In this document: positions 1 through 8,816 of the stretch, in pieces
How the letters are laid out: each line of letters opens with the position of its first letter
How positions within the stretch are numbered: the stretch's first letter is position 1
DNA from: an uncultured Eubacteriales bacterium
GTDB taxonomy: Bacteria > Bacillota > Clostridia > Christensenellales > Aristaeellaceae
Length of the DNA stretch: 64,000 bases
Assembly (NCBI GenBank): GCA_902764875.1
Contig: CACWXP010000010.1
Coordinates: forward strand, 37,184-101,183
Direction of reading: 5' to 3'
Program-made: the position numbers and the translations under genes
Notes under the pieces: generated by a model
What the model saw: the letters and a program-made list of their open reading frames with translations, nothing else
Databases searched by the model: none
What the model was told of the DNA's origin: nothing

Positions 1-497
1 AGGCATCTGTTTTCTACAGTCACATTCGTGTTGGTCAGGACGGAAAGCCGATTCGGATTATCAAATTCAGGACGATGGTGCCTGATGCGGACGAGCAACT
101 GAAAATCTTGCTGCAGAATGATAAATACCGGAAGGAATGGGAAGAATATCAAAAGCTTTCGGATGATCCGCGGATTACCCGGATCGGCAGAATTCTGCGT
201 AAAACATCCCTGGATGAATTCCCGCAGTTTATCAATGTCCTGGTTGGTGATATGTCGCTGGTCGGGCCTCGGCCGTTGGTCGTCGGGGAACTGGAGAAGC
301 ATGATGGTCTGAAGCTGTATCAGCGGGTGAAACCGGGGATTACCGGATGGTGGGGATGCAACGGGCGAAGCAATATTGATTATCGCGAGCGCCTTGAGCT
401 TGAGTATTATTACGTAAAACACTGCAGTTTGTCGCTGGATCTGCTGTGCATTTTCCGGACACTGCTTGCGGTATTGAAGAAGGAAGGGGCCCAGTGA
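1..497 (+). CDS. Undecaprenyl-phosphate sugar phosphotransferase (5' truncated)
   Basis: The reading frame is open from the window edge, so the N-terminal membrane part is missing; an internal ATG at 75 is not the real start because the preceding codons ([13 protein letters not shown] then KFRTM) already match the family. This is the cytosolic catalytic domain of the bacterial sugar transferase family (WbaP/EpsL/PglC-like), which moves a sugar-1-phosphate from a nucleotide sugar to undecaprenyl phosphate. Visible family features are KFRTM, the Asp-Glu-Phe-Pro-Q segment, SLVGPRP, the KPGITGWWG stretch and the terminal [10 protein letters not shown] region. It would start lipid-linked glycan assembly. 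Its TGA overlaps the GTG start of the next glycosyltransferase, so the two are translationally coupled. Confidence 0.93.
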   Translation, partial: ASVFYSHIRVGQDGKPIRIIKFRTMVPDADEQLKILLQNDKYRKEWEEYQKLSDDPRITRIGRILRKTSLDEFPQFINVLVGDMSLVGPRPLVVGELEKHDGLKLYQRVKPGITGWWGCNGRSNIDYRERLELEYYYVKHCSLSLDLLCIFRTLLAVLKKEGAQ

Positions 498-1372
498 GCG
501 TATCTGTTATCATTCCGACACTGAACGCAGAGAGAGAACTCCCGGAACTGCTACAGATGCTGGCGGCTCAAACGGTTCAGGCGGATGAGATCATTGTGGT
601 GGATTCTGAATCCTCGGACCGGACAGCGGACATTGCGAAGAAAGCAGGAGCCCGTGTATTGAGCGTTCGGCGAGGGGATTTTGATCACGGAAAAACCCGG
701 GATTGGGCGTTACGGGAATCTTCCGGAGATTCTATTGTTTTTCTGACACAGGACGCAATCCCAGCGGATAAGTATTTCTTGGAGAATATGCTCAACGCGA
801 TATCGGAAGATCGGATCGCCGTGGCCAGCGGACATCAGCTGCCAAAAGAGGATGCCTCGCCGATAGAGAGACTGATCCGTGAATACAATTACCCGGCGGT
901 CAGCTGCGTGTGGTCAGAGGCGGATGTAGAACGACGGGGGATCAAAGCCTTTTTCTGTTCAGACGCGTGTGCGGTATATAACCGGGAAATTTATCTGGAA
1001 CTGGGCGGGTTTGACTATCCATTGAAAACAAACGAGGATATGTTCTTTGCTGCCTGGGCGATCCGGAACGGATTCAGGGTGGCCTATACCGCGGATGCCC
1101 GGGTGTATCACTCGCACAATTTTACATTAAAGCAGCAGTATCACAGAAATTATATTCAGGGATATGAGATTGAACGGCACCGGAAAATGATCGGGAATGC
1201 TTCACAGGAAAAGGAAGGAATAAAACTGTTTCGGTTTGTCTCCTCAGGTTTGCTCCGGAAAGGACGGATTCTTTCCTTCTTCCGGTTTGGGCTGGACTGC
1301 TGTGCCCGGCTGCTTGGAAGTCGGGCAGGAAGAAAGCAGGCCCTTTGTGAGGCTCGTGTATGCATAAAGTGA
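494..1372 (+). CDS. Glycosyltransferase family 2 (rhamnosyltransferase-like)
   Basis: The protein has about 292 residues. I chose the GTG at 494 because the previous gene's TGA overlaps it (GTGA), a purine-rich AAGGAAGGGG site lies just upstream, and the protein then begins with the GT2 fold itself ([13 protein letters not shown]). Features are the nucleotide-sugar-binding DSESSDRT segment, a Q-D-A-I-P sequence at the DXD position, and an NEDM acidic motif near residue 180. It resembles inverting GT-A enzymes that add rhamnose or similar sugars during lipid-linked oligosaccharide assembly on the cytoplasmic face of the membrane. The substrate cannot be read from sequence. It overlaps the next gene by 13 bases. 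Confidence 0.9.
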   Translation: MSVSVIIPTLNAERELPELLQMLAAQTVQADEIIVVDSESSDRTADIAKKAGARVLSVRRGDFDHGKTRDWALRESSGDSIVFLTQDAIPADKYFLENMLNAISEDRIAVASGHQLPKEDASPIERLIREYNYPAVSCVWSEADVERRGIKAFFCSDACAVYNREIYLELGGFDYPLKTNEDMFFAAWAIRNGFRVAYTADARVYHSHNFTLKQQYHRNYIQGYEIERHRKMIGNASQEKEGIKLFRFVSSGLLRKGRILSFFRFGLDCCARLLGSRAGRKQALCEARVCIK

Positions 1373-2571
1373 AGAATATCGTGATAGCCTGCGACTATGC
1401 TTATATCGAAGGCGGCGCCGCAAAGGTTGCGATTCAGACGGCTGTGCTTCTGTCCCGAAATACGGACTGCCACGTGTTCTTTATCGGAGGAAGCGGAGAA
1501 GCATGCCGGGAGCTTCGGAACAGTAATGTTACCTGCGTTCTTTTCCGGCTGCCGGATCTGCTGCAAAATCCGAGCAAAACCGATGCATTTATCCATGGAA
1601 TTTACAACAGAACAGTTTATCGGAAAGCAACTGAACTGTACCGAACGCTGAATCCGACAGAAACCGTTCTGCATGTGCATACCTGGACGAAGGTGCTGAC
1701 CAGTGCTGTTTTCAAAGCTGCTTCCGACTGCGGAATTCGAATTTTCCTGACGCTTCATGATTATTTCCTGGCTTGCCCCAACGGCGGGTGTTATAATTAT
1801 GTTCAGCGGAAAATCTGCAAATTGCAGCCTATGTCCATGCAGTGCGTTCTTTGCAACTGCGATTCGCGAAATTATGTGTATAAAATATGGCGTTGCCTGC
1901 GCCAGGCCAGACAGAACCGCGTGCTTCGCAGACTTGATATTCGCTATATTTTCATTTCTGCTTTTCAGCGGGAACAGTTGAAAAGGCGGGGCGTTTCGGG
2001 CACCCGTGAGTATTATGTACGGAATCCTGTTCCTGTCGGAGACCGGTACCGTGTCAAAGCGGAGGAAAATGAACTCTTCCTGTTTGCCGGACGTGTGACA
2101 CAGGAGAAAGGTGCGGATCTTTTCTGCGAGGCGGTTACACGGGCCGGTGTGAAAGCGGCGGTTTTGGGTGACGGGGCGATGCTGGAGGATCTGAAGAAAA
2201 AGAATCCTTCAGTCTTTTTTCCTGGCTGGCAGTCCTCGGAACAGATGCAGGAATGGAAGAAACAGGCTCGTTGCTATATTTTCCCTTCGGTTTGGTATGA
2301 GGGTTCACCACTGACTGTACCGGAAATGCAGGCATTCGGCGTTCCGTGCATTGTGACAGACTGCAGTTCTGCGAAAGATACTGTTACAGACGGCGAAAAC
2401 GGTTTTGTTGTCGGTGCGGAGATTTCGACGCTGGAAGAAACTGTTCGGAAGATGTCGGACGATACGGTTGTCAAGGCGATGTCTGTCGCGACTTATAATC
2501 GCTTTGATGAAGAAGGTTGCTCTTCGGAAACGTATATAAAACAACTGACAAAAGTATATGAGGAAGGGTAA
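1360..2571 (+). CDS. Glycosyltransferase family 4 (GT-B)
   Basis: This is a 403-residue retaining glycosyltransferase of the GT-B fold. The N-terminal half carries the GGAAKVA loop typical of acceptor-binding domains. The C-terminal half has the GT4 donor-binding pattern FAGRVTQEKG, then an E-x7-E motif in EGSPLTVPE, where the glutamates contact the nucleotide sugar. A cysteine-rich stretch lies around residues 150-175 (CPNGGCY...CVLCNCD), unusual for the family and possibly metal-binding. It overlaps the upstream GT2 gene by 13 bases and precedes two polymerase-like genes, so it probably extends the lipid-linked repeat unit. Donor and acceptor are unknown. Confidence 0.9.
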   Translation: MHKVKNIVIACDYAYIEGGAAKVAIQTAVLLSRNTDCHVFFIGGSGEACRELRNSNVTCVLFRLPDLLQNPSKTDAFIHGIYNRTVYRKATELYRTLNPTETVLHVHTWTKVLTSAVFKAASDCGIRIFLTLHDYFLACPNGGCYNYVQRKICKLQPMSMQCVLCNCDSRNYVYKIWRCLRQARQNRVLRRLDIRYIFISAFQREQLKRRGVSGTREYYVRNPVPVGDRYRVKAEENELFLFAGRVTQEKGADLFCEAVTRAGVKAAVLGDGAMLEDLKKKNPSVFFPGWQSSEQMQEWKKQARCYIFPSVWYEGSPLTVPEMQAFGVPCIVTDCSSAKDTVTDGENGFVVGAEISTLEETVRKMSDDTVVKAMSVATYNRFDEEGCSSETYIKQLTKVYEEG

Positions 2572-2580
2572 GAAACAGAT

Positions 2581-3981
2581 ATGATGTCGATTCTGATTCC
2601 CACCGCCGTATTTCTGGCGGTTTACTGGGGTCGTTTTTTTCTGCTGAATTATAAATTCGGAAAGAACCCCCCTCTGATTCTGCCGCTGGCATTCACCTGC
2701 CTGTTTATTCCGAAGATTACGCTGATGCAGATCAATCCGGATCACAGCATGGCGGGAATACGGACGGATGATATCCTGATGCTGGTGATGCTCCTGATTT
2801 CCCTGCGGGATGCTTACACCTGGAAAAACAGAAAGGTTTTGATCGGTGTCGGTTTTCTGTTGGTCCTGTCCGTCTCAAATCTGATTTCTGTATTTGTCGG
2901 GCGGTCTACGGGTTATGATAACGCAATTCCGTTTTCCATCCTGTTCATTCTGCGAAGATATGAATACTTTGCTTTTGTACTGATCGGAATCTATCTGGCG
3001 CGGAAGACAGAGAATGCTGAAAAAGTCGCGCTGGAAGAGTTTACCTGGTTGAGCTGTATCCATGTGGTAATCGCGCTCCTGCAGGTCGCCGGCGTTTGCA
3101 ACTATGCTACAATCGGATTTCTGGATTATTGTCCGGACTACTGGCGGGGACTGGCGATTTCAACCTTCAACGGTCATTATGAATATGGACAGTTCCTGTG
3201 CTTTGCGCTGGCAATCTATCTATGTGCTTTCATTCGGACAAAGAAGATTGCATGGGCGGGGATGATGGCTGTGTCTATGGTGATGCTTTGGCTCACAAAA
3301 TCAAGGTCTTCGGTCATTGTAGGCGCGATTGTAGTTATTTTAATCCTCTTTGTATCTGCGTGGAAGATTCGCAGACGCTGGCTGCGGATTTGCGTGCTTG
3401 TCGGGATGTTGCTGGTGATCGTTGCGGGTGCTTTGGTGTGTACGGGTGTGATTAAGGTCGGACGATTTGCACTGATTGACCTGAACGCATATTACAGAGG
3501 CTGGAATTATTATATGGAGCACGGGGACCTGAAAAAACTGAACGAGCTTGTCCGGATGGATGCGAATACCGGATTTGGAATGGGCTGGGGAGGCAATATC
3601 GACGGTTCCGCTGCTGGGCGGTTCTATAAATGGGGATGTGCCATGGACGGTTTCCGGCAGTCTCCGATCTTCGGCTATGGAACCGGGGTGACGCAGGTTG
3701 CAGACGGAAACTATTTCAAACTGTTGGGTGAGGGTGGACTGATCGGAACTCTGCTGTGGTTGGGTATGTATGGCTATTATATGTTTACGGTATGCTCTTT
3801 GCGGAAGAAGACGGTTATTGCGCGAAGTGTGTTCTATATGATGGTTTCCATTCTTTTTGCTTCACTGTTCTTTGATATGTTTGAAGCTTCCAAACCGATG
3901 GAAATGCTGTGGTTGGCAATTGGTCTGGTGATAGGAATTCCGTCATTAAAATCTGAGGGACTTGCGGGAGAACATGAATGA
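2581..3981 (+). CDS. O-antigen ligase/polymerase-like polytopic membrane protein, copy 1
   Basis: This 466-residue protein is almost entirely hydrophobic, with about ten or more predicted membrane segments, one long extracytoplasmic loop (roughly residues 300-360) and a following GYGTG...DGNYFKLLGEGGLIG segment. The pattern of many helices, a large loop and a Gly-rich stretch before the last helices fits the O-antigen ligase/Wzy polymerase superfamily, which transfers or polymerises undecaprenyl-linked glycans outside the membrane. It is clearly paralogous to the next gene: both share AGIR.DD, VGR..GYDN, TFNG.YEYGQ.LCFA, KSRSS and DMF(E/D)ASKPME. It is followed by a 4-base ATGA overlap with its paralogue. 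Ligase and polymerase cannot be told apart by sequence alone. Confidence 0.82.
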   Translation: MMSILIPTAVFLAVYWGRFFLLNYKFGKNPPLILPLAFTCLFIPKITLMQINPDHSMAGIRTDDILMLVMLLISLRDAYTWKNRKVLIGVGFLLVLSVSNLISVFVGRSTGYDNAIPFSILFILRRYEYFAFVLIGIYLARKTENAEKVALEEFTWLSCIHVVIALLQVAGVCNYATIGFLDYCPDYWRGLAISTFNGHYEYGQFLCFALAIYLCAFIRTKKIAWAGMMAVSMVMLWLTKSRSSVIVGAIVVILILFVSAWKIRRRWLRICVLVGMLLVIVAGALVCTGVIKVGRFALIDLNAYYRGWNYYMEHGDLKKLNELVRMDANTGFGMGWGGNIDGSAAGRFYKWGCAMDGFRQSPIFGYGTGVTQVADGNYFKLLGEGGLIGTLLWLGMYGYYMFTVCSLRKKTVIARSVFYMMVSILFASLFFDMFEASKPMEMLWLAIGLVIGIPSLKSEGLAGEHE

Positions 3982-5414
3982 TTTCGATTATTGACATCAG
4001 CGGGGTTTTACTGGCGCTGTACTGGCTCCGCTTTCTTGTCTGGAAGAGGAAGGAATTGCCTCTGGTGATTCCGATTCTGTTCACCTGCGTTTATCTGCCC
4101 AAGCTGAACCTGATCCAGGTGTCCAGTCTGAGTACCGCCGGGATCCGGATTGACGATTTTTTGGCTTTACTTCTGCTGATTGTTGCCGTAATGGATCCGG
4201 CTACGTATCGGAACCGGGCTGTCAAGTGGGGCTTTCGGATGCTGCTGCTTCTGTCTGTGGTAAATCTGCTGTCTGTGATTGTTGGCAGACTGAAAGGGTA
4301 CGATAATCAGGTTCTGCTTTCTGTTCTGATGGTGATCCGGAAATTTGAATACTGTTCTTTCGCTCTGGCTGGAATCTACACGGCTCGAAAACTGGGGAAT
4401 CCATATAAAGTTTTCTATTCAGAGTTTACTTGGCTGAGTATACTTCTGATGATTCCGGCAGCTTTGCAGGTGATGGGAAAAGTTACCTATGCAGTGAATG
4501 GCACGGATCTGGGAGACTATTTACATGGCACGGCGGCAGCAACCTTCAACGGGTATTATGAATACGGCCAGTACCTGTGCTTTGCCAGCGCAATATATAT
4601 CTGTGATCTGCTGAACGGTCAGGAAAAGGCGAAGATATGGAAGACGTCGATTCCGGTGTCGCTGATTATGCTTCCGTTGACGCTGGGAATTTTGACGGTT
4701 TCCAAATCCCGTTCATCCTTGGTGATCGGTTTTCTGCTGATCCTGACAGCCGTTTATTTTCCGATTCGAAGGACAGTTTTCCGGTCGAGGCTTATTGCCG
4801 GAGGATATGGGGGAATTGTGTTGCTGGGGGCACTTACGGTTTTGCTGACCGGCGTTATTAGTGTGAATATCCTGGGCCGTTTCGGTGAGGCTTTTACCGG
4901 GGATTTATTTGGGAAGGCACGTGTCCTTCTTTCAAAAGGTGACTTCCGACGGTATGTGACCATGATTCGCACCGGGTTGTTTGAATACAACATGATTGAC
5001 CAATGGGGATATCTGGACTATATTTCAGATTGGTCCATGGCGACCCGATTTTTGAAGTGGGGAGCGGCTCTGGATGGCTTTCGGTATAATCCCCTGCTTG
5101 GTTACGGTACCGGTGTTACTCACGTCATGGACGGCAACTATATCCGCCTGCTCGGTGAAACCGGTCTATTGGGCACTTCCGTCTGGCTGGTTTTCTACTT
5201 TGGCATGATGCGCTTTGTCTGGAAGTTCCGCAATCAATCCCTTTTGGGCAAAGCTGTGCTTCTGATGATGCTCTCCATTCTGCTGAATGCTGTCACGATT
5301 GATATGTTTGATGCATCTAAGCCCATGGAGATCCTGTGGTTATTGGTCGGAGGTGTTTTAGCCTCCAATGCCATAGAAAAAAGCTATCAAGGAGTCCTAT
5401 ATGACATTTGTTAA
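3978..5414 (+). CDS. O-antigen ligase/polymerase-like polytopic membrane protein, copy 2
   Basis: This 478-residue membrane protein is a tandem paralogue of the preceding gene and starts within its stop codon (ATGA overlap). It has the same order of features: AGIRIDDF near the N-terminus, VGRLKGYDN, ATFNGYYEYGQYLCFA, SKSRSS, a long loop, then GYGTGVTHVMDGNY and DMFDASKPMEILW at the end. Having two adjacent diverged copies suggests either a polymerase plus ligase division of labour or two acceptor specificities (inference). It overlaps the following membrane-protein gene by 14 bases, so translation of the trio is probably coupled. Confidence 0.82.
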   Translation: MISIIDISGVLLALYWLRFLVWKRKELPLVIPILFTCVYLPKLNLIQVSSLSTAGIRIDDFLALLLLIVAVMDPATYRNRAVKWGFRMLLLLSVVNLLSVIVGRLKGYDNQVLLSVLMVIRKFEYCSFALAGIYTARKLGNPYKVFYSEFTWLSILLMIPAALQVMGKVTYAVNGTDLGDYLHGTAAATFNGYYEYGQYLCFASAIYICDLLNGQEKAKIWKTSIPVSLIMLPLTLGILTVSKSRSSLVIGFLLILTAVYFPIRRTVFRSRLIAGGYGGIVLLGALTVLLTGVISVNILGRFGEAFTGDLFGKARVLLSKGDFRRYVTMIRTGLFEYNMIDQWGYLDYISDWSMATRFLKWGAALDGFRYNPLLGYGTGVTHVMDGNYIRLLGETGLLGTSVWLVFYFGMMRFVWKFRNQSLLGKAVLLMMLSILLNAVTIDMFDASKPMEILWLLVGGVLASNAIEKSYQGVLYDIC

Positions 5415-6690
5415 ACTTTTGAAAAGATCAGGACAATTGCTTCTGGTACCGGTTGTGATCTGCCTGATTGTTTTCAGCCTGATGGCGCTGTCTTATCTGC
5501 TTCCGACAGAGCAGATGAAGGAGCATACAAAAGATTCCTTTCCGATTTTCGGGAAGGAAGGTCCTTATTATCCGACAGACGGACAGAAGGGAACGGTTCG
5601 GGACAATTTCATTGATGCACTGTATATGGATCAGGCGATTGTCAACGTAAATGATGCGGATTTGCTGAAATGCGTCATGAATGGCTATGACTGGTCTTGG
5701 CAGGATCCTTCCAGGCCGATTGAGAATCTGGAAGCGGCGGTAACTGATCCGGAAAGTGTTTCGCTTGTAAATACAGAACATCGGTTTGTGAACGGTCATG
5801 TGATATTTGTTAAGCTGCTGCTGTTTATTCTGAGTTATTCCGGGATACGGATTTTCGGCCTTTGTTTATGTGGAATCCTGATCGTTTTACTGGGCTGGAT
5901 GATGTACAGGCGGGGGTATGGGAGATGTATCCTTCCCGTTATGCTTTCTGTCTGGTTCCTGCGCCCGATAACGATCGGGATGAATATGACGTTTATGGGA
6001 ATCTTTGTCTGCACAATGGTTCCCTGTATCCTGATGCTTGCAGTCAAAAAAGAGACACTGGAAAAGCGGACCTGGCTGTTCTTTGCTGTGACAGGAAGTG
6101 TCACCTTCTGCTTCAACATGAATTATTTCCAGCTGATCAGCTTTGGTATGCTGCTTATGCAGAATCTGATGATTACAGGTGTTCCGGAGAAACCGGGGAA
6201 GATGGCTTTGAAGATATTGGATCTGTTCATTGCCTGGATGGCCGGATATGCTGGTACTATGGTTTTTAAATGGATCTTCTATGCACTGACTATAGATGGA
6301 AATATGTTTGCTGAAATGATGAAGCATATGTCGATGCGCTCAGCAGAGGATGAAAGTTCCCGCCTGGGTGCAGTCTGGTTTAATATGAAGATTGCATTCG
6401 GCAGTTTGTGGTTTGATATTCCGGAAGCGATTTTCCTGATATATTCCCTGATTCATTGGAAAAAAAATAAAATAGGGTTCGCATTTTCTTCTGCTGAGAT
6501 TCTATTTACAGCTGCAATGTTGCTGATTCCTGTCGCCCGTCTTGCCATTTTGGCAAATCATTCATGGGTTCATGCCTGGTTTACCTATCGCGTTCTTATG
6601 CTTCCCGTGTTGGCAGTGAATATGCTGATGGTTTTACATCCCATGCACCCAAAGGATTCAGCGGTTGTTAGGGATTTGAAGCCTGTTTAA
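5401..6690 (+). CDS. Polytopic membrane protein of unknown function, paralogue 1 of 3
   Basis: This 429-residue protein is preceded by AAGGAG. It has an N-terminal membrane helix, an extracytoplasmic region of about 100 residues (LLPTEQM..., VRDNFIDALYMDQ, then IENLEAAVTDP), about eight further hydrophobic segments, and a C-terminal ANHSWVHAWFTYR motif. I do not recognise a named family. Two other proteins in this window (starting at 34767 and 43400) share the same architecture and the motifs LLPT, DN-[FY]-[IT]-[DE]-A-L, I-[EV]-[NK]-L-[EK]-[AS]-A-V-[TE]-D-P, KKETLEKR, GVPEKP and NH-S/V...TYR. The topology, with a luminal loop after helix 1 followed by many helices, resembles GT-C glycosyltransferases, but this is only inference. 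Confidence 0.75.
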   Translation: MTFVKLLKRSGQLLLVPVVICLIVFSLMALSYLLPTEQMKEHTKDSFPIFGKEGPYYPTDGQKGTVRDNFIDALYMDQAIVNVNDADLLKCVMNGYDWSWQDPSRPIENLEAAVTDPESVSLVNTEHRFVNGHVIFVKLLLFILSYSGIRIFGLCLCGILIVLLGWMMYRRGYGRCILPVMLSVWFLRPITIGMNMTFMGIFVCTMVPCILMLAVKKETLEKRTWLFFAVTGSVTFCFNMNYFQLISFGMLLMQNLMITGVPEKPGKMALKILDLFIAWMAGYAGTMVFKWIFYALTIDGNMFAEMMKHMSMRSAEDESSRLGAVWFNMKIAFGSLWFDIPEAIFLIYSLIHWKKNKIGFAFSSAEILFTAAMLLIPVARLAILANHSWVHAWFTYRVLMLPVLAVNMLMVLHPMHPKDSAVVRDLKPV

Positions 6691-6721
6691 TCACACAGAA
6701 CCAGATAAAACAAGGTGATTT

Positions 6722-7654
6722 ATGAATATTCTTTTGTTGGGTGGAGCGGGATTTATCGGAACGAATCTTTTAATTCAGTTGTCGGGAAATCCGTTGAACC
6801 GGATTACGGTTGTTGACCGGGAATCATCTTTTTTTACACATATTGAAGAGCTTGGCCTTTCCAATGTGAAAACTGTAGTATCAAAACTTTCTGCAGATGA
6901 AAACTATGATGCACTTCTTGTAAATCAGGATGTGGTTTATCATCTGATCAGTACCTCCATGCCTACGAATTCCAATCAGCGTATTCCGGAGGAATTGAAA
7001 GCAAATGTGCTGCTGTCTGCCACGATACTGGAAGCTTGCGCTCGGCAGAAAGTCGGTAAAGTTGCTTTTATTTCTTCCGGCGGAACGGTTTATGGCAAAG
7101 AATCCTCCTGTCCGCTGTCTGAAGAAACACCGACGAACCCAATTTCTTCCTATGGTGTTCAGAAAATAACAATCGAAAAGCTGCTCTATTTGTATAATTA
7201 TATGTACGGTTTGGATTATCGGATTATACGCCTTGCGAATCCATACGGACCGTATCAGCGGCCGAACGGTGTTTTGGGTGCGGTGACAACTTTTACGTGG
7301 AAAGCTATTCATGGAGAACAGATTGAAGTCTATGGTGACGGTTCCGTTGTTCGGGATTTCATTTTTATCGATGATGCTATTCGGGGAATTTTGAATATCG
7401 TAGACGGCAATACCCGGGAACATGTTTTTAACCTTGGCAGCGGCCGGGGTACCAGTATCCGGCAGGTACTGGAAACCATAGAAAAAGTGCTGAACGTTAA
7501 ACTGAATGTAAAATACAGCAAAGCGCGCCTTGTTGATGTTCCGGTGAACTACTTGGATATTTCCCGTTATGAAGCTGCCTTCGGACCGCTGCGTCCTGTT
7601 CAGTTGGCCGAGGGCATTCAAAGAACAGCTGCGTTTATGAGGAGTCGAACATGA
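6722..7654 (+). CDS. NAD-dependent sugar epimerase/dehydratase (extended SDR)
   Basis: This 310-residue protein begins with the Rossmann NAD-binding motif GGAGFIGTNL and carries the SSGGTVYG segment and a YGVQK catalytic tyrosine-lysine pair (Y-x3-K), followed by RLANPYGP. This is the standard layout of UDP-glucose 4-epimerase-like extended short-chain dehydrogenases, which interconvert or dehydrate nucleotide sugars in the cytoplasm. Length is normal for the family. The closest role would be a UDP-hexose or UDP-hexosamine 4-epimerase supplying a donor for nearby glycosyltransferases; exact specificity is not readable. It overlaps the acetyltransferase gene downstream by 4 bases. Confidence 0.9.
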   Translation: MNILLLGGAGFIGTNLLIQLSGNPLNRITVVDRESSFFTHIEELGLSNVKTVVSKLSADENYDALLVNQDVVYHLISTSMPTNSNQRIPEELKANVLLSATILEACARQKVGKVAFISSGGTVYGKESSCPLSEETPTNPISSYGVQKITIEKLLYLYNYMYGLDYRIIRLANPYGPYQRPNGVLGAVTTFTWKAIHGEQIEVYGDGSVVRDFIFIDDAIRGILNIVDGNTREHVFNLGSGRGTSIRQVLETIEKVLNVKLNVKYSKARLVDVPVNYLDISRYEAAFGPLRPVQLAEGIQRTAAFMRSRT

Positions 7655-8151
7655 ACATTATCGCGATTCACTGGCTTCTGAAGACAAAAATCAAGACGGT
7701 GTTTTATAAGATGATCTTTGGTCATTCACTTTCACTTGCAAAGGGAATGAACTTTCGGGACAACTTTCATATCTGGATGGAGCCTGGGGCGAAGATCACG
7801 GTAGGGAACAGCTTCTTCAATAACGGTTGCAGTCTCTGCGCCCGAGAAGAGATTTCCATCGGAGACAATTGCCTTTTCGGAGAAAACGTCAAAGTCTATG
7901 ACAATAACCATGTTTTCAAATATGCCGACACCCCGATTTCAGAACAGGGTTTCAAATCCGAAAAGCTGATCGTCGGCAACAACTGCTGGATCGGCACCGG
8001 CTGCATCCTGATTAAAGGCGCCAGGATCGGTGACAACTGCGTCATCGCCGCCGGGCAGGTGATCAACGGCGTCATCCCGCCCAACACCCTTGTCAAGCTC
8101 GACGGCTCCCTCGAGCCGCTGCAGCGGATCACTGGGGTCAGGTTCAACTGA
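7651..8151 (+). CDS. Hexapeptide-repeat O-acetyltransferase (WbbJ/LbetaH family)
   Basis: This 166-residue protein has a good AGGAG site. It contains imperfect hexapeptide repeats (VGNNCWIGTGCILIKGARIGDNCVIAAG, here described by its [LIV]-G-x4 periodicity) that fold as a left-handed beta helix, and the DNNHVF motif with the catalytic-type histidine used by acetyl-CoA:sugar acetyltransferases. It probably O-acetylates a glycan residue. Two oddities are visible: base composition changes from AT-rich to GC-rich within the gene at around 7.9 kb, and the last codons and the stop lie inside a 30-bp palindromic repeat (8126-8155), so the C-terminal tail ITGVRFN is repeat-encoded. Confidence 0.88.
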   Translation: MNIIAIHWLLKTKIKTVFYKMIFGHSLSLAKGMNFRDNFHIWMEPGAKITVGNSFFNNGCSLCAREEISIGDNCLFGENVKVYDNNHVFKYADTPISEQGFKSEKLIVGNNCWIGTGCILIKGARIGDNCVIAAGQVINGVIPPNTLVKLDGSLEPLQRITGVRFN

Positions 8152-8155
8152 TCCA
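8126..8155. repeat. Family A 30-bp palindromic repeat, copy 1
   Basis: The element runs from GGATCA to TGATCCA with a GGGGTCAGGTTC core. It supplies the last codons and the TGA stop (8149-8151) of the acetyltransferase gene. Ten related elements occur in the window, most exactly 30 bp long. Confidence 0.85.
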
Positions 8156-8188
8156 TTTTCCGCTTATTCTTTTTGTTACGAGGACCAT

Positions 8189-8815
8189 ATGGACCAACTC
8201 AAAGACACCATCATCCGCCTGAAATCCCCGCTGGTCCGGGCGGGTCTGAAGAATACGGATTTCTCGATCCTGGCCAACAACTGCTGGGGCGGCATCGTCA
8301 GCCGGGACCGGCACCTGCCGTACAATTCCCCCACCGCCGGGACTTACTTTTTTTCAAAGGACTATCTGAAATTCCTCGCCGATCTCCACGGCTATCTGGC
8401 CGCGGAGATGGAAGAGGTGCCGGTGAAAGCATCGAAATACGCGGAGAAAATCCTGGAGCTCCACGGGCCGGACACGGTCATCGCCCGCCTCAGAGACGTG
8501 GAAATCGTCATGCTCCATTACCCGACCTTCGCGGAAGCCAGGGAAAAATGGCAGCGGCGGACGAAACGCATCCGCTGGGACAATCTCCTGGTGAAATACA
8601 GCGACCAGAACGGCTTTGAGGCGGAAGATTTTGAAACCTTCAAAAGCTTGAATTTCAAAAACAAGCTCTTCCTGACGACGAATCCGGCCTACAAAAGCGA
8701 TTTCACGGTGGTGATCCCGGACCAGTGGCATGAGGGATACGCTGTGGACGACATCAAATCCTCCTTTAAAGTCATGAACGTCAACGAATGGCTGAACCAT
8801 CTGAACCGGGGTTAA
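8189..8815 (+). CDS. DUF1919 family exopolysaccharide biosynthesis protein
   Basis: I place the start at ATG 8189, after an ACGAGGA ribosome site; the frame is open further upstream, but that part reads through the palindromic repeat and is not protein-like. The product has about 208 residues with FSILANNCWGG near residue 20, YNSPTAG, and an H-Y-P segment in the middle. The N-N-C-W-G-G signature is typical of DUF1919 proteins found in polysaccharide clusters, which are thought to be sugar-modifying or glycosyltransferase-like enzymes, but the activity has not been established as far as I know. It is followed after one base by a glycosyltransferase, so it is part of the same operon. Confidence 0.8.
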   Translation: MDQLKDTIIRLKSPLVRAGLKNTDFSILANNCWGGIVSRDRHLPYNSPTAGTYFFSKDYLKFLADLHGYLAAEMEEVPVKASKYAEKILELHGPDTVIARLRDVEIVMLHYPTFAEAREKWQRRTKRIRWDNLLVKYSDQNGFEAEDFETFKSLNFKNKLFLTTNPAYKSDFTVVIPDQWHEGYAVDDIKSSFKVMNVNEWLNHLNRG

Positions 8816-8816
8816 C

